Source: Kiritimatiellia bacterium (GTDB lineage: Bacteria; Verrucomicrobiota; Kiritimatiellia; RFP12; UBA1067). Taken from it: DNA of 32,909 nt. The DNA lies in assembly GCA_017463935.1 (NCBI GenBank), contig JAFUEM010000013.1, positions 1 through 32,909 on the forward strand, given 5' to 3'. Positions 7,025 to 14,756 of this stretch are shown here, piece by piece (position 1 is the first letter of the stretch; every line of letters begins with the position of its first letter). A model generated the notes under the pieces. The model made no database searches and was not told the origin of the DNA. It worked only from the letters and a program-made list of their open reading frames with translations. The translations under genes were made by a program, and so were the position numbers.

Positions 7025-9959
7025 ATTTCTTCTGGCAGCGGCGGCTGCGCTGTGCGCGGCGGTTTCCGTTGCGCAAACGACCATAGGGAACCTTCGCGTA
7101 TGCCGCCTTGTGGAGCCTTCCGACATCGTGAAGCCCGTCTTTTCGTGGCAGATGCGGACCGAGCGGCAGGGAGTGGCGCAGAAGGCGTATGCAATCGACC
7201 TGCGCACCGCTTCCGGTGAAGAGGTGTGGCGGTCTGGCAGGATCGACGAGGCGGCGTCGCATGCCGCGCCCTATACGGGACCTGCCTTGAAGAGCGCGAC
7301 GCGTCATGTTTGGTCGGTCGTCGTGACGGACGAGCGCGGACGTGACGTCTTCTCGGAACCGGCTACGTTCACGACGGGGCTGATTGCGCTGGACGACTGG
7401 AACGGCAGCGAATGGATCGCCGTGCCGAACGCTGCGGCGGACGTCTCCGAGGAAGTTCGCAGCCGACGGCGCGCCATGCCGGGCGCTTCGTGCTTCGCGA
7501 AGCGGCTCAGTAACGCCAAGCGCGTCAAGGAGGCGTGGTGGACGGTTACGGGGCAGGGCGTGTTCCAGGCATACGTGAACGGCAGTCCGCTACCCGGGTT
7601 CCTCAAGCCCGGCTTCGACCATGTCCTCAAGACGCGGCACTCCTTTACCTTCGACGTGACAGGGCTGGTGAACAGGGAGCAGGGGGAAGACAACGTGTTT
7701 TCGTCCATCGTCACGGCTGGCTGGTGGCGCGACAAGGTGACAGACTACCGCGGCAGGGAATCGGCCTTCCGTGCGCAGCTCATCCTGCGTTATGAGGACG
7801 GCACGGAGGCGCGGTTCGGCACGGACGAAAGCTGGCGCGGCGGCGTGACGGGTCCGGTCAAGTCGGCGGGCATTTTCGACGGAGAGGAATACGATGCGCG
7901 TGAAAAGACCCCTTGGATGACGACCGGAGATGATGCGGCATTCGCGCCGGTGAAGACATGCGACGAGTTCAAGGGCGAAATCGTGCCGATGGAAGGCCCT
8001 GTGGTGGCATTGCGCGAGGATCTGCGGCTTGAGCCGTGTGCGCTGTACGTCTGGAAGGGCGTGACTGGCGAATCAGACGAAGCCTACGGCAAGGTGAACA
8101 TACTGCGCCGGTACGCGGCGGCGAAAGACGTCGAGCTGAAGACGGGCGAGACGCTCGTCGTCGACTTCGGGCAGAATGCCGCCGCCGTGCCTGAGTTCCG
8201 CTTTGCGGCGCGCGAGGGAACGCGGCTTGTAGCGAAGGCGGGCGAGATGCTTTGCGACGGAGGAGGGCGCTTGGATCGCGGGAACGACGGGCCGGAAGGA
8301 AGCGTCTATCGCGGCAATCTGCGGGTCCTGCGGGACTGGGGCGCAAAGGTCGAATACGTGTTCTCGGGCGACGGGGACGAGTTCTACCGTCCCGCGTTCA
8401 CCTACCTCGGCTACCGCTACCTGTCGGTGACGGCGACGGACGACGTGCGTTTCCGCGAGATTGCGTCCGTGCCGGTTTCGTCGGTGGCGAAGCGTGATGA
8501 AGTCGGGCGGATTGAGACAGGCGTCGCCGACGTGAACCGTCTGATCTCGAACGTTCTCTGGGGGCAATACTCGAACTATCTTTCGGTCCCCACGGACTGC
8601 CCCCAGCGCGACGAGCGGCTGGGCTGGACGGCGGACATTCAGGTGTTCTGCGCGGCGGCGTCCCGCAACGCCGATGTGTACGGATTTCTGCGCAAGTGGA
8701 TGCGCGACATGCGCGATTCGCAGCATGACGGCGGCTCGTTCGCAGGAGTGGCGCCGCCTGGGCTCTTCGGCGACGATGCGGAGCGCTTTGGCTGGAGTGA
8801 TGCAGGGGTTATCGTGCCGTACACCATGTGGAAGCGCTACGGAGACATCGCTATCGTGGAGGAGAACTTCGCCGCCGTCGAGCGGTACATGGCGCTCACG
8901 GCGAAGAACAGGTTCGATTCGCCTGCCGCCAACGAGTACCAGTGGGGCGACTGGGTGTCGTTCGAGGCGCTTGAGTCGCACGACGGCGGCGCATTCGAGA
9001 AGGGACCGGACGGCAAGAGGCGCCCAATGGCGGATGCGCTCGTCTATTGGCATTTCCTCGGCGGATGCTACTGGCTCATGGATGCGCAGATGTGCGCGGA
9101 GATGGCCGAGGCGCTCGGCAAGGCGGAGGCCGCGGCGAGATATCGGGCGATGGCAGACGAGGCGCGCGTCTACGTGCGGCGGCGTTTTCTGGAGCCAGAC
9201 GGAATGCTGCCAAGATGCCTGCGCGGAATGCAGACGCCTGCGCTTTTTGCGCTGAAGTCCGGCGTTTTGGAGAAGCCGGAGGCGGTCAAGGCGACGAAGG
9301 ATGCGCTTCTGAAGAACATCCGGGAGCATGGCGACTGCCTGCAGACTGGATTCCTCGGCACGCCGCTTATCTTGGACGTGCTTACGTACGAAGTGGGGCG
9401 TCCAGACGTCGCCTACACTCTTCTTCTCCAGCGGAAGAATCCGTCTTGGCTGCACTCGGTGGAACAGGGCGCAACGACCATATGGGAGCGCTGGAACGGC
9501 TATTCAAAGGCGGAGGGGTTCCTGCGCCTGAGCATGAAGAGCTACAACCACTACGCATACGGCGCAGTATTGGAATGGATGTACGGAACGATGGCCGGCA
9601 TCCAGCCCGATCCTAAATCGCCGGGCTGGCGTCATTTCGTCCTCGCGCCGAAGCCGGACAGGCGGATGGGGCATGTCAGCGCTCGGTACGATTCGCCATA
9701 TGGTCGAATCGAGAGCGCATGGACGTATGCGCCGGACGGTACGCTGACGTGGCGTTTCACGGTGCCGCCGAACGCCTCAGCCACGGTCCATCTTCCCGAC
9801 GGCGGTACGAAGGAGTACGGTGCGGGAACCTATACGGTCAATGGCGAATGTTCCGCCGTTGAAGAGCTGATGCCGCGGCCGGTGCGCTGCATCCAGGGGA
9901 ATGAAGGGGCAGAGCATATTGATACAGTAGCCCAATCCACTTTTCCAGGTACTACCTGA
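7017..9959 (+). CDS. Secreted alpha-L-rhamnosidase (GH78)
   Basis: The protein has 980 residues from ATG 7017, preceded by AGGGGA. An upstream in-frame Met at 6972 lies inside the previous gene and would hide the signal peptide MNRFLLAAAAALCAAVSVAQ. An N-terminal beta-domain (about 25-125, WQMRTERQGVAQKAYAI) and a sugar-binding sandwich (about 125-340) precede the (alpha/alpha)6 barrel with the GH78 signature DCPQRDERLGWTAD near residue 527, which holds the acidic catalytic residues. A C-terminal beta-sandwich ends around GTYTV. GH78 enzymes hydrolyse terminal alpha-L-rhamnose from plant and bacterial glycans by inversion. The last 35-40 residues are not typical of the family, and the final 10 or so codons run out of frame through repeat copy B (9929-10080). 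The original 3' end therefore appears replaced or extended by repeat insertion. Confidence 0.93.
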   Translation: MNRFLLAAAAALCAAVSVAQTTIGNLRVCRLVEPSDIVKPVFSWQMRTERQGVAQKAYAIDLRTASGEEVWRSGRIDEAASHAAPYTGPALKSATRHVWSVVVTDERGRDVFSEPATFTTGLIALDDWNGSEWIAVPNAAADVSEEVRSRRRAMPGASCFAKRLSNAKRVKEAWWTVTGQGVFQAYVNGSPLPGFLKPGFDHVLKTRHSFTFDVTGLVNREQGEDNVFSSIVTAGWWRDKVTDYRGRESAFRAQLILRYEDGTEARFGTDESWRGGVTGPVKSAGIFDGEEYDAREKTPWMTTGDDAAFAPVKTCDEFKGEIVPMEGPVVALREDLRLEPCALYVWKGVTGESDEAYGKVNILRRYAAAKDVELKTGETLVVDFGQNAAAVPEFRFAAREGTRLVAKAGEMLCDGGGRLDRGNDGPEGSVYRGNLRVLRDWGAKVEYVFSGDGDEFYRPAFTYLGYRYLSVTATDDVRFREIASVPVSSVAKRDEVGRIETGVADVNRLISNVLWGQYSNYLSVPTDCPQRDERLGWTADIQVFCAAASRNADVYGFLRKWMRDMRDSQHDGGSFAGVAPPGLFGDDAERFGWSDAGVIVPYTMWKRYGDIAIVEENFAAVERYMALTAKNRFDSPAANEYQWGDWVSFEALESHDGGAFEKGPDGKRRPMADALVYWHFLGGCYWLMDAQMCAEMAEALGKAEAAARYRAMADEARVYVRRRFLEPDGMLPRCLRGMQTPALFALKSGVLEKPEAVKATKDALLKNIREHGDCLQTGFLGTPLILDVLTYEVGRPDVAYTLLLQRKNPSWLHSVEQGATTIWERWNGYSKAEGFLRLSMKSYNHYAYGAVLEWMYGTMAGIQPDPKSPGWRHFVLAPKPDRRMGHVSARYDSPYGRIESAWTYAPDGTLTWRFTVPPNASATVHLPDGGTKEYGAGTYTVNGECSAVEELMPRPVRCIQGNEGAEHIDTVAQSTFPGTT

Positions 9960-10080
9960 GGCCGCTGATGGAGAAGGGCATGATAGAAAGAACCGATCCG
10001 GACAGTCCGAAATCGCCCAGACAGGAGTACAAGCTGGCATGAGCTACTCTATCAATAATACTATGTCAATAGGCTTTGAC
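9929..10080 (+). repeat. Dispersed repeat, copy B, carrying a winged-helix remnant
   Basis: This 152-bp stretch is a near-identical direct copy of 1067-1220. Frame 9929-10042 still encodes the last 37 residues of the winged helix (SPIHFSRYYLRPLMEKG, then RTDPDSPKSPRQEYKLA) and the same TGA. Copy B retains the Tyr of the 'F-x-x-x-Y-L-x-P-L' pattern, while copy A retains the Lys of the 'Q-K-Y' wing. Each has therefore decayed at a different site from a more intact ancestor. The left junction falls inside the 3' end of the rhamnosidase frame. Confidence 0.85.
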
Positions 10081-10139
10081 TCTGGAGTTTACCCATTTTT
10101 TGGCAAAGTGTTTGCCAGTTTCTCGAAATCTGCGAAGAA

Positions 10140-10212
10140 GGGAGGGCCGGGCTCTGTCCCGGCCATGGCCGACACGGAGGTCGGCCCTCCCAGCAAGCGG
10201 CGAGACGCCGCT
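10140..10212. repeat. Nested palindromic element
   Basis: GGGAGGGCCG (10140-10149) pairs perfectly with CGGCCCTCCC (10182-10191). Inside are a GGG-CTCTGT-CCC hairpin and the palindrome GGCCATGGCC (10161-10170). A second hairpin, AGCGGCG-AGA-CGCCGCT, follows to 10212. This could fold as a branched cruciform. The compact multi-arm form resembles a REP/MITE-like intergenic element, and the inner GGGCTCTGTCCC resembles the GGGGTCTGTCCCC palindrome 150 bases downstream. Confidence 0.6.
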
Positions 10213-10300
10213 TCCCCCAGTCAGGGCCGGCCGCCGTCTCGGTCTCCCTGCGCATCGCCAGAGGTTTTGGTGCGCACCAGAATCATTTTAGACCAGCACC

Positions 10301-10330
10301 AGAAAGTTGGGGTCTGTCCCCAAGAAAGTT
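10301..10330. repeat. 14-bp palindrome flanked by 8-bp direct repeats
   Basis: The core GGGGTCTGTCCCCA (10309-10322) is palindromic around TCTGT. It is flanked exactly by AGAAAGTT on both sides (10301-10308 and 10323-10330). The arrangement looks like a short palindrome inserted with duplication of its target. The core belongs to the same GGGTC-N-GACCC type as the REP-like sites elsewhere in the window. Confidence 0.65.
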
Positions 10331-10400
10331 CGGATTGGATCGAAAGATCGGATGCGCCGATCCTGTAAGAAATCGCGACTTTTTGTGTAATCATTTCGCG

Positions 10401-10429
10401 TTGAAGGCGCGTGCCGCAGATGGTATAAT
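10401..10429 (+). promoter_or_regulatory. Sigma70-like promoter of the second LamG operon
   Basis: TTGAAG (10401-10406), 17 bases, then TATAAT (10424-10429), extended as TGGTATAAT. Transcription would start near 10436, leaving a leader of about 70 bases with a strong AAGGAG ribosome site (10493-10498) 7 bases before ATG 10506. Confidence 0.82.
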
Positions 10430-10505
10430 CTTCGGCAGAGTTGGCAAGCATTATCAACACGGGTGACTCGCGTCAGGGCCGCCCCCCAAAAAAAGGAGTC
10501 GTAAG

Positions 10506-12572
10506 ATGAAACACGTTCCATGTGTCTGCAAAGTTTGGTCTCTCTGCCTCATGGGGGAGCTCCTCTCGGTCGTGGCGTCGGCTGCGACCGCGACGCTTCC
10601 CGGCGCACCGGACGCGTATCTTGACTATGTCGAGGCGACTGGTACGCAGTACATCGACACAGGCGTCAACGCCGAGACCGGCCTCAAGGCAAGGATCGAC
10701 ATGGAATGGGGGGCGACCGTGAAACCGCTTGCCGACGGCGGCGACGACTGGTCGATGCTCGACGCCCGCAAGACAAGCGGCGACACTCGGTTCTACCTTT
10801 GCCACCTCGCCAAAAACACAGCCGAAACAAGTTTCATCTTCGGCTATGGCTACAATTCCTGGCACCGAACCGCGACCGAAGCCGTGCGCGGGAGCCGATT
10901 TGAAGTTCTGGCGGACTTTTCAAATCCGGGAGCGCTTTCCATCCGCAGGAACGGCGCAGAAATGCTCGGCGATGGCCAGCAGACCGGCCACGCGAACGAA
11001 ACGATCGACTTGGGACTCGACCTCTATCTCTTCGCCTGCAACTACAACGGGACGGCGAGCTACTTCGCGCGGGGCAAGCTCTACGAGTGCAAGATCTTCA
11101 GGAAGAACGCCGCGACCGGAGCCTTCGACATGGAGCGCCACTATCTGCCCGCGAAGAAGAATGGGCACGTCGGCCTCTACGATGCGGCAAACAACCGGTT
11201 CTACTACTCCGATGATCCGTCCGGCACGGAATTCGTTCCCGGTCCGGAACTGCCAAGACCGGCTGCGTTTGTCGAATGGATTGAGGCGGACGGCACGACA
11301 TCAAGTTCCGTCGCCCAGCAGTATGTAGATACGGGGGTATGGGGGAAGCTGGGCCTCAAGAGCGTGGTCGATGCGACACTTCTTGAAAGTTCCGGCGACC
11401 ACGCAATCCTCGCAGCGCGCGCGAAAAGCACCGGCAACGGCCGCTTATATATGGCGTATCACTACAATGGATATTTTTGCTATGGCGACGGCAAGCTGCG
11501 CGAGCCGAAGCTAGCCAAGGCGAAGCCGGCTTCCGGCACTCGCTACTTGATCGAGAGCGATTTGTCCGCATCAAGCCAGTCTGTCAAAGTAAACGGCACG
11601 GAACTTTACAACGACACGTTTACCGACACCACGCAATTCGCAACAGATTCAACGCTTGCGTTGTTCGCAAACAACCATAAAGACGCATACGTTAAAAACC
11701 CGACGCACAGCCGTCTATATTCTGCCAAGATTTGGGATGGAGACGAACTTTTGCGCGATTTCGTGCCATGTGTAGCCAGCGACGGCGAGGCTGGGTTGTA
11801 CGATATTGTCACGGAGCGCATTTTCAAATCTGCAACGAAAGCGTTTGACAAAGCGACTCAAGTCGGTGTGGTCACCAACGTCCTTGTAGAGGCGGCCGCA
11901 CCGACGAAGCGCATAGACTACGTCGAATCCGACGGCGCGGCCGATTACGTGAACCTCGGCGTCGTCGCGAAGGACGGGCTGGAAATGGACGCCGTGATGG
12001 AGTGGCTGACCGTGCCGGACGACGACGTGTTCGTCGGGGCGCGCCCGTCTTCCGGCAACACACGGTTCTTCCTCTACAACGCCTGGCCCGCACACAGCAT
12101 CGGCTACGTCAAGGATTTGCCGCGCATTGCCGATGGCGGGGAGAACACGTTCTTCACGCCCGTCGCGAACGTCAAATACAAGGTGTCGTCGCGTCTCGAC
12201 GATAAAGACCAGTTTCTCGCCATCGCCACCGACGCGAACGGCGCCTGGGCGGCTCTTGGACGCACGGACAGGACGTATGCCGGACCGCTGGACACCGGAA
12301 TTCCGCTCTACCTTTTCGCGCGAAACTACATCGGGAAGGCCGACAGTTTCGCCCATGCCCGCGTCTATTCGCTGAAACTGCGCACGAAGCAGCCGAGCGG
12401 CGCCTACGCGCCCGCTCTCGACCTCGTGCCGGTTCGCGATCCACTCACCGGCGGCGCGGCGCTCTGGGACAAGGTCGGCAAGCGATACTACCGCAGTGGC
12501 GGCAGCTTCCGCCTCGCGGGCGGCGGCGCCGAGCGTCCGCTCACGCCGGGTTTTTTGATCATTCTGAGGTGA
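10506..12572 (+). CDS. Secreted triple LamG-like protein with short C-terminal tail
   Basis: The protein has 688 residues. The N-terminal hydrophobic stretch (SLCLMGELLSVVASAATA) acts as a signal peptide. Three LamG-like repeats start near residues 30, 252 and 467. Each opens with the same pattern: YLDYVEATGTQYIDTGV, FVEWIEADG followed by QQYVDTGV, and IDYVESDGAADYVNLGV. The repeats share 'LYLFA-x-N-x-x-G-x-x-x-x-x-A-x-(L/V)-Y-x-x-K' strands and close with 'DLVPV-x-D' or 'DFVPC' motifs. The protein ends TPGFLIILR, matching in form the tails of the proteins at 2659 and 27337. No catalytic motif is visible. It is the promoter-proximal gene of an operon with two Tat-exported phosphoesterases, so substrate capture or surface attachment is the likely role. 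It is a paralogue of the 2659 protein in domain order but diverged in sequence and lacks its Ig-like module. Confidence 0.82.
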   Translation: MKHVPCVCKVWSLCLMGELLSVVASAATATLPGAPDAYLDYVEATGTQYIDTGVNAETGLKARIDMEWGATVKPLADGGDDWSMLDARKTSGDTRFYLCHLAKNTAETSFIFGYGYNSWHRTATEAVRGSRFEVLADFSNPGALSIRRNGAEMLGDGQQTGHANETIDLGLDLYLFACNYNGTASYFARGKLYECKIFRKNAATGAFDMERHYLPAKKNGHVGLYDAANNRFYYSDDPSGTEFVPGPELPRPAAFVEWIEADGTTSSSVAQQYVDTGVWGKLGLKSVVDATLLESSGDHAILAARAKSTGNGRLYMAYHYNGYFCYGDGKLREPKLAKAKPASGTRYLIESDLSASSQSVKVNGTELYNDTFTDTTQFATDSTLALFANNHKDAYVKNPTHSRLYSAKIWDGDELLRDFVPCVASDGEAGLYDIVTERIFKSATKAFDKATQVGVVTNVLVEAAAPTKRIDYVESDGAADYVNLGVVAKDGLEMDAVMEWLTVPDDDVFVGARPSSGNTRFFLYNAWPAHSIGYVKDLPRIADGGENTFFTPVANVKYKVSSRLDDKDQFLAIATDANGAWAALGRTDRTYAGPLDTGIPLYLFARNYIGKADSFAHARVYSLKLRTKQPSGAYAPALDLVPVRDPLTGGAALWDKVGKRYYRSGGSFRLAGGGAERPLTPGFLIILR

Positions 12573-12579
12573 GAAAAAC

Positions 12580-13533
12580 ATGAAAGCGGACATGACAAGA
12601 AGGATGTTTCTGACGGGGCTGGCGACCGCCGCTGTCGGTACGATGGCGAGGCGGGCGGCCGCTTTGCCCGCCGCCGCCGGAAGGAAGAAGAGGGTGCTCG
12701 ACCCCGCTCTTGCGGTTCTCCTCTCGGATCTTCACGTGAACGGTCTGAAGAGCGAAGTGCCGACCCATCTCTACGAAGAGAAATTCCTTGCAAAGACCGT
12801 CGCGGCGATTCTCGCGCTCGACCCTCTGCCTGCGAACGTCGTATGCTTCGGCGACATCGCCTATCACTGGGGGCAGCGCGAAGACTACGTTCTGGCGCAC
12901 GGGCTCCTGCAGCCGCTCGTGGATGCCGGCATCCGGCTCACGCTCGGCATGGGCAACCACGACCGACGGGGCAACTTCCTCTCCGTGTGGCCGGAGTATG
13001 CAAAGACGTCGCCGGTCGCCGGCCGCATCGTCTCGAAGATAGAACTGCCGCACGTCGACTTGCTGATGCTCGATACTCTGAACGCCCTGGAAGTCGAAAA
13101 GTTCAAAAAATCCAAGCCCGGAGAGCTGGACGCCGCCCAGCGCGAATGGCTCGCCGAGACGCTCAAGGCCTCGACGAAGCCGGTGCTCACGTGCGCCCAC
13201 CACAAGCCGGACGAGGACAAGGTGGGCCTCGGCGCTCTGCTGCTCAAGTCCGAGGCTTGCCGCGGCCACATCCACGGCCACTGGCACAAGTGGGCGAGGG
13301 ACATCATCCACTCCGGCTGGGAGCCGCAGCAGGTCAAGCCATACGTCGGCCTGCCCTCGACCGGCCACTGGGGCGATATTGGATACGCCATCCTGCGCAC
13401 GTTCCCCGACCGCGTGGAGATCGTGAATCGCCAATGGGATTTCTTCTTCACCGGCGGCCCCGGCGACGGCCAGCCGATGCGCGGCGACATCGTCAGGGAA
13501 CTTGACGGGCAGAAGGCGACGCTGCGGCTGTAG
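12580..13533 (+). CDS. Tat-exported calcineurin-like phosphoesterase (first of a pair)
   Basis: The 317-residue protein starts at ATG 12580, 7 bases after the LamG stop. Its ribosome site GAGGTGAG overlaps that stop codon. MTRRMFLTGLATAAVG is a Tat signal. The full metallophosphoesterase motif set is present: D-x-H in LLSDLHV (Asp50, His52), GD in CFGDIAY (Asp92), GNHD (Asn126-His127), CAHHK (about 205) and GHWH in HIHGHWHK (about 232). Such enzymes use a two-metal centre to hydrolyse phosphomonoesters or phosphodiesters, and some, such as GpdQ, act on glycerophosphodiesters. Export by Tat suits an enzyme that folds with metals in the cytosol. The substrate is unknown. Placement upstream of a glycerol-3-phosphate dehydrogenase/organophosphate transporter pair suggests a glycerophosphate compound. 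Confidence 0.87.
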   Translation: MKADMTRRMFLTGLATAAVGTMARRAAALPAAAGRKKRVLDPALAVLLSDLHVNGLKSEVPTHLYEEKFLAKTVAAILALDPLPANVVCFGDIAYHWGQREDYVLAHGLLQPLVDAGIRLTLGMGNHDRRGNFLSVWPEYAKTSPVAGRIVSKIELPHVDLLMLDTLNALEVEKFKKSKPGELDAAQREWLAETLKASTKPVLTCAHHKPDEDKVGLGALLLKSEACRGHIHGHWHKWARDIIHSGWEPQQVKPYVGLPSTGHWGDIGYAILRTFPDRVEIVNRQWDFFFTGGPGDGQPMRGDIVRELDGQKATLRL

Positions 13534-13556
13534 GACGATTGAAGGAGGATTCGACA

Positions 13557-14702
13557 ATGAGCACGACACTCACGAGAAGAGGATTTATTGCGGGGCTGAC
13601 GGCGGTGGCGGCGACGCGGGCGCGGTGTTTCGGCGGGGCGCCCGGCGGTGCGCGCTATTCGGTTGCCGTCCTGGGCGATACGCACTACGACGCAGAGCCG
13701 GAGAGCGTCTACCACTCGCACTACGACGAGTCCAACAAGTGGGCGAAAATCCAGCACGCCGAGTTCAGGCGCAACGGCGAGATGTGGCGCGAGCGGTGTC
13801 GGCGGCTCGTCGAGGCGAGCGCCACCGTGGCCAGCCGCCTCGATACGCGGTTCATCCTCCAGATGGGCGACCTCGTGCAGGGCGACTGCGACGACGTGCC
13901 GACGCATGTCAAGATGCTGGAGGATGCGATCGGCGTCATGCGCGAGCCGTTTGCGCGCCGGAACGCCGCGCGTCCGTTCTTGACCGTCATCGGCAACCAC
14001 GATTTCCGCGGCAAGGGTGCGCGGGACGCGTATCTCGATTTCTCAAGGCGCTTCATGGGCGCGGAGATGCTCCGTCTGACGGGTGAGGAATGCGCGGCGG
14101 AGTATCCCGTATTTTCATTCCGTCTCGGCGGCGACCTGTGGGTGTTCTGCGATTTCGAGCGGAGCGACCTCCAGCCGGTGATCGATGCGGTGGAAGGCGC
14201 CACGGCCCGCCACGTATTCCTCGTCACCCACGGCCCGTTCACCGCGGCAGATTCGAATTCCTTCCGCTGGCGGCTCGGCGGCAGCAGGAAATGCGATGCT
14301 CTGCGGCCGCGGCTCTACGAGGCGCTCTCCCGCCGCCATGCGGTGGTGCTCTCCGGCCATACGCACACGACGACGTTCTTCCGTCACGAAAACGCCTTTG
14401 GCGGCTTCTGCGAATTTACGGCAAACTCCGTGTGGGAAAAGCCGGAGCTCGCGACCGGAGATGCCGTCTATTCGACCGTGGAGGAATACGGAGCGCGGCG
14501 CCTCGCGCGGCTCTCAGGCGAAAAACGCGAGGACTTCAAGGCCTCGCTGGCGTTCTTCCGCCCCGGGCTCAGGGAATATTTCTTCAGCGACGCCGCCGGA
14601 CATTGCAGGCTCGACGTCGCGGACGGCTCTGTGCGGATGTCGTTCTACCCGGGCGACGCGCTTTCCCCCGCCTGGTCGGTCGAAATGTGCGGCAAGGGAT
14701 GA
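13557..14702 (+). CDS. Tat-exported calcineurin-like phosphoesterase (second of a pair)
   Basis: The protein has 381 residues from ATG 13557, behind AAGGAGG at 13541-13547; the in-frame TTG at 13539 would precede that site and is rejected. LTRRGFIAGLTAVAATRARC is a Tat signal. Motifs: GDTHYD (Asp41, His43), MGDLVQGD (about 104), GNHDF (about 146), THGPF (about 225) and GHTHTTTFF (about 265). It differs from its upstream neighbour in the spacing of these motifs and in a longer C-terminal part, so it is not a simple tandem duplicate. It sits 23 bases after that gene and 54 bases before the dehydrogenase gene. The enzyme class is secure; the substrate is not. Confidence 0.86.
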   Translation: MSTTLTRRGFIAGLTAVAATRARCFGGAPGGARYSVAVLGDTHYDAEPESVYHSHYDESNKWAKIQHAEFRRNGEMWRERCRRLVEASATVASRLDTRFILQMGDLVQGDCDDVPTHVKMLEDAIGVMREPFARRNAARPFLTVIGNHDFRGKGARDAYLDFSRRFMGAEMLRLTGEECAAEYPVFSFRLGGDLWVFCDFERSDLQPVIDAVEGATARHVFLVTHGPFTAADSNSFRWRLGGSRKCDALRPRLYEALSRRHAVVLSGHTHTTTFFRHENAFGGFCEFTANSVWEKPELATGDAVYSTVEEYGARRLARLSGEKREDFKASLAFFRPGLREYFFSDAAGHCRLDVADGSVRMSFYPGDALSPAWSVEMCGKG

Positions 14703-14756
14703 TGAATGTGATTTGGCGGACTTTGCGTTAAAGTTAAAAAAAGATAGGATGGCACC

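Larger units (their letters stand above)
10081..10400. other. Gene-free intergenic stretch with hairpins
   Basis: No open frame here looks like a gene. Structure visible from left to right: a perfect hairpin TGGCAAA-GTG-TTTGCCA (10101-10117); the nested GC-rich palindromes at 10140-10212; a palindrome with flanking duplication at 10301-10330; and a 6-bp stem GATCGG-ATGCG-CCGATC (10346-10362). None is followed by a T-run of the kind that marks an intrinsic terminator on the plus strand. The promoter of the next operon begins at 10401. Confidence 0.6.

Noticed and set aside
8073-9455. Minus-strand open frame of 460 codons opposite the rhamnosidase
   Set aside because: It lies wholly inside the GH78 catalytic region, has no recognisable domain and a composition typical of antisense translation.
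10101-10117. Perfect TGGCAAA-GTG-TTTGCCA hairpin as a terminator for the rhamnosidase operon
   Set aside because: The T-run is before the hairpin on the plus strand and not after it, so it does not fit an intrinsic terminator in either useful direction.
14701-14730. Nine-codon plus-strand frame MNVIWRTLR just after the second phosphoesterase
   Set aside because: It is too short, with no ribosome site of its own and no sign of conservation. The region more likely supplies the ribosome site AGGATGG for 14757.
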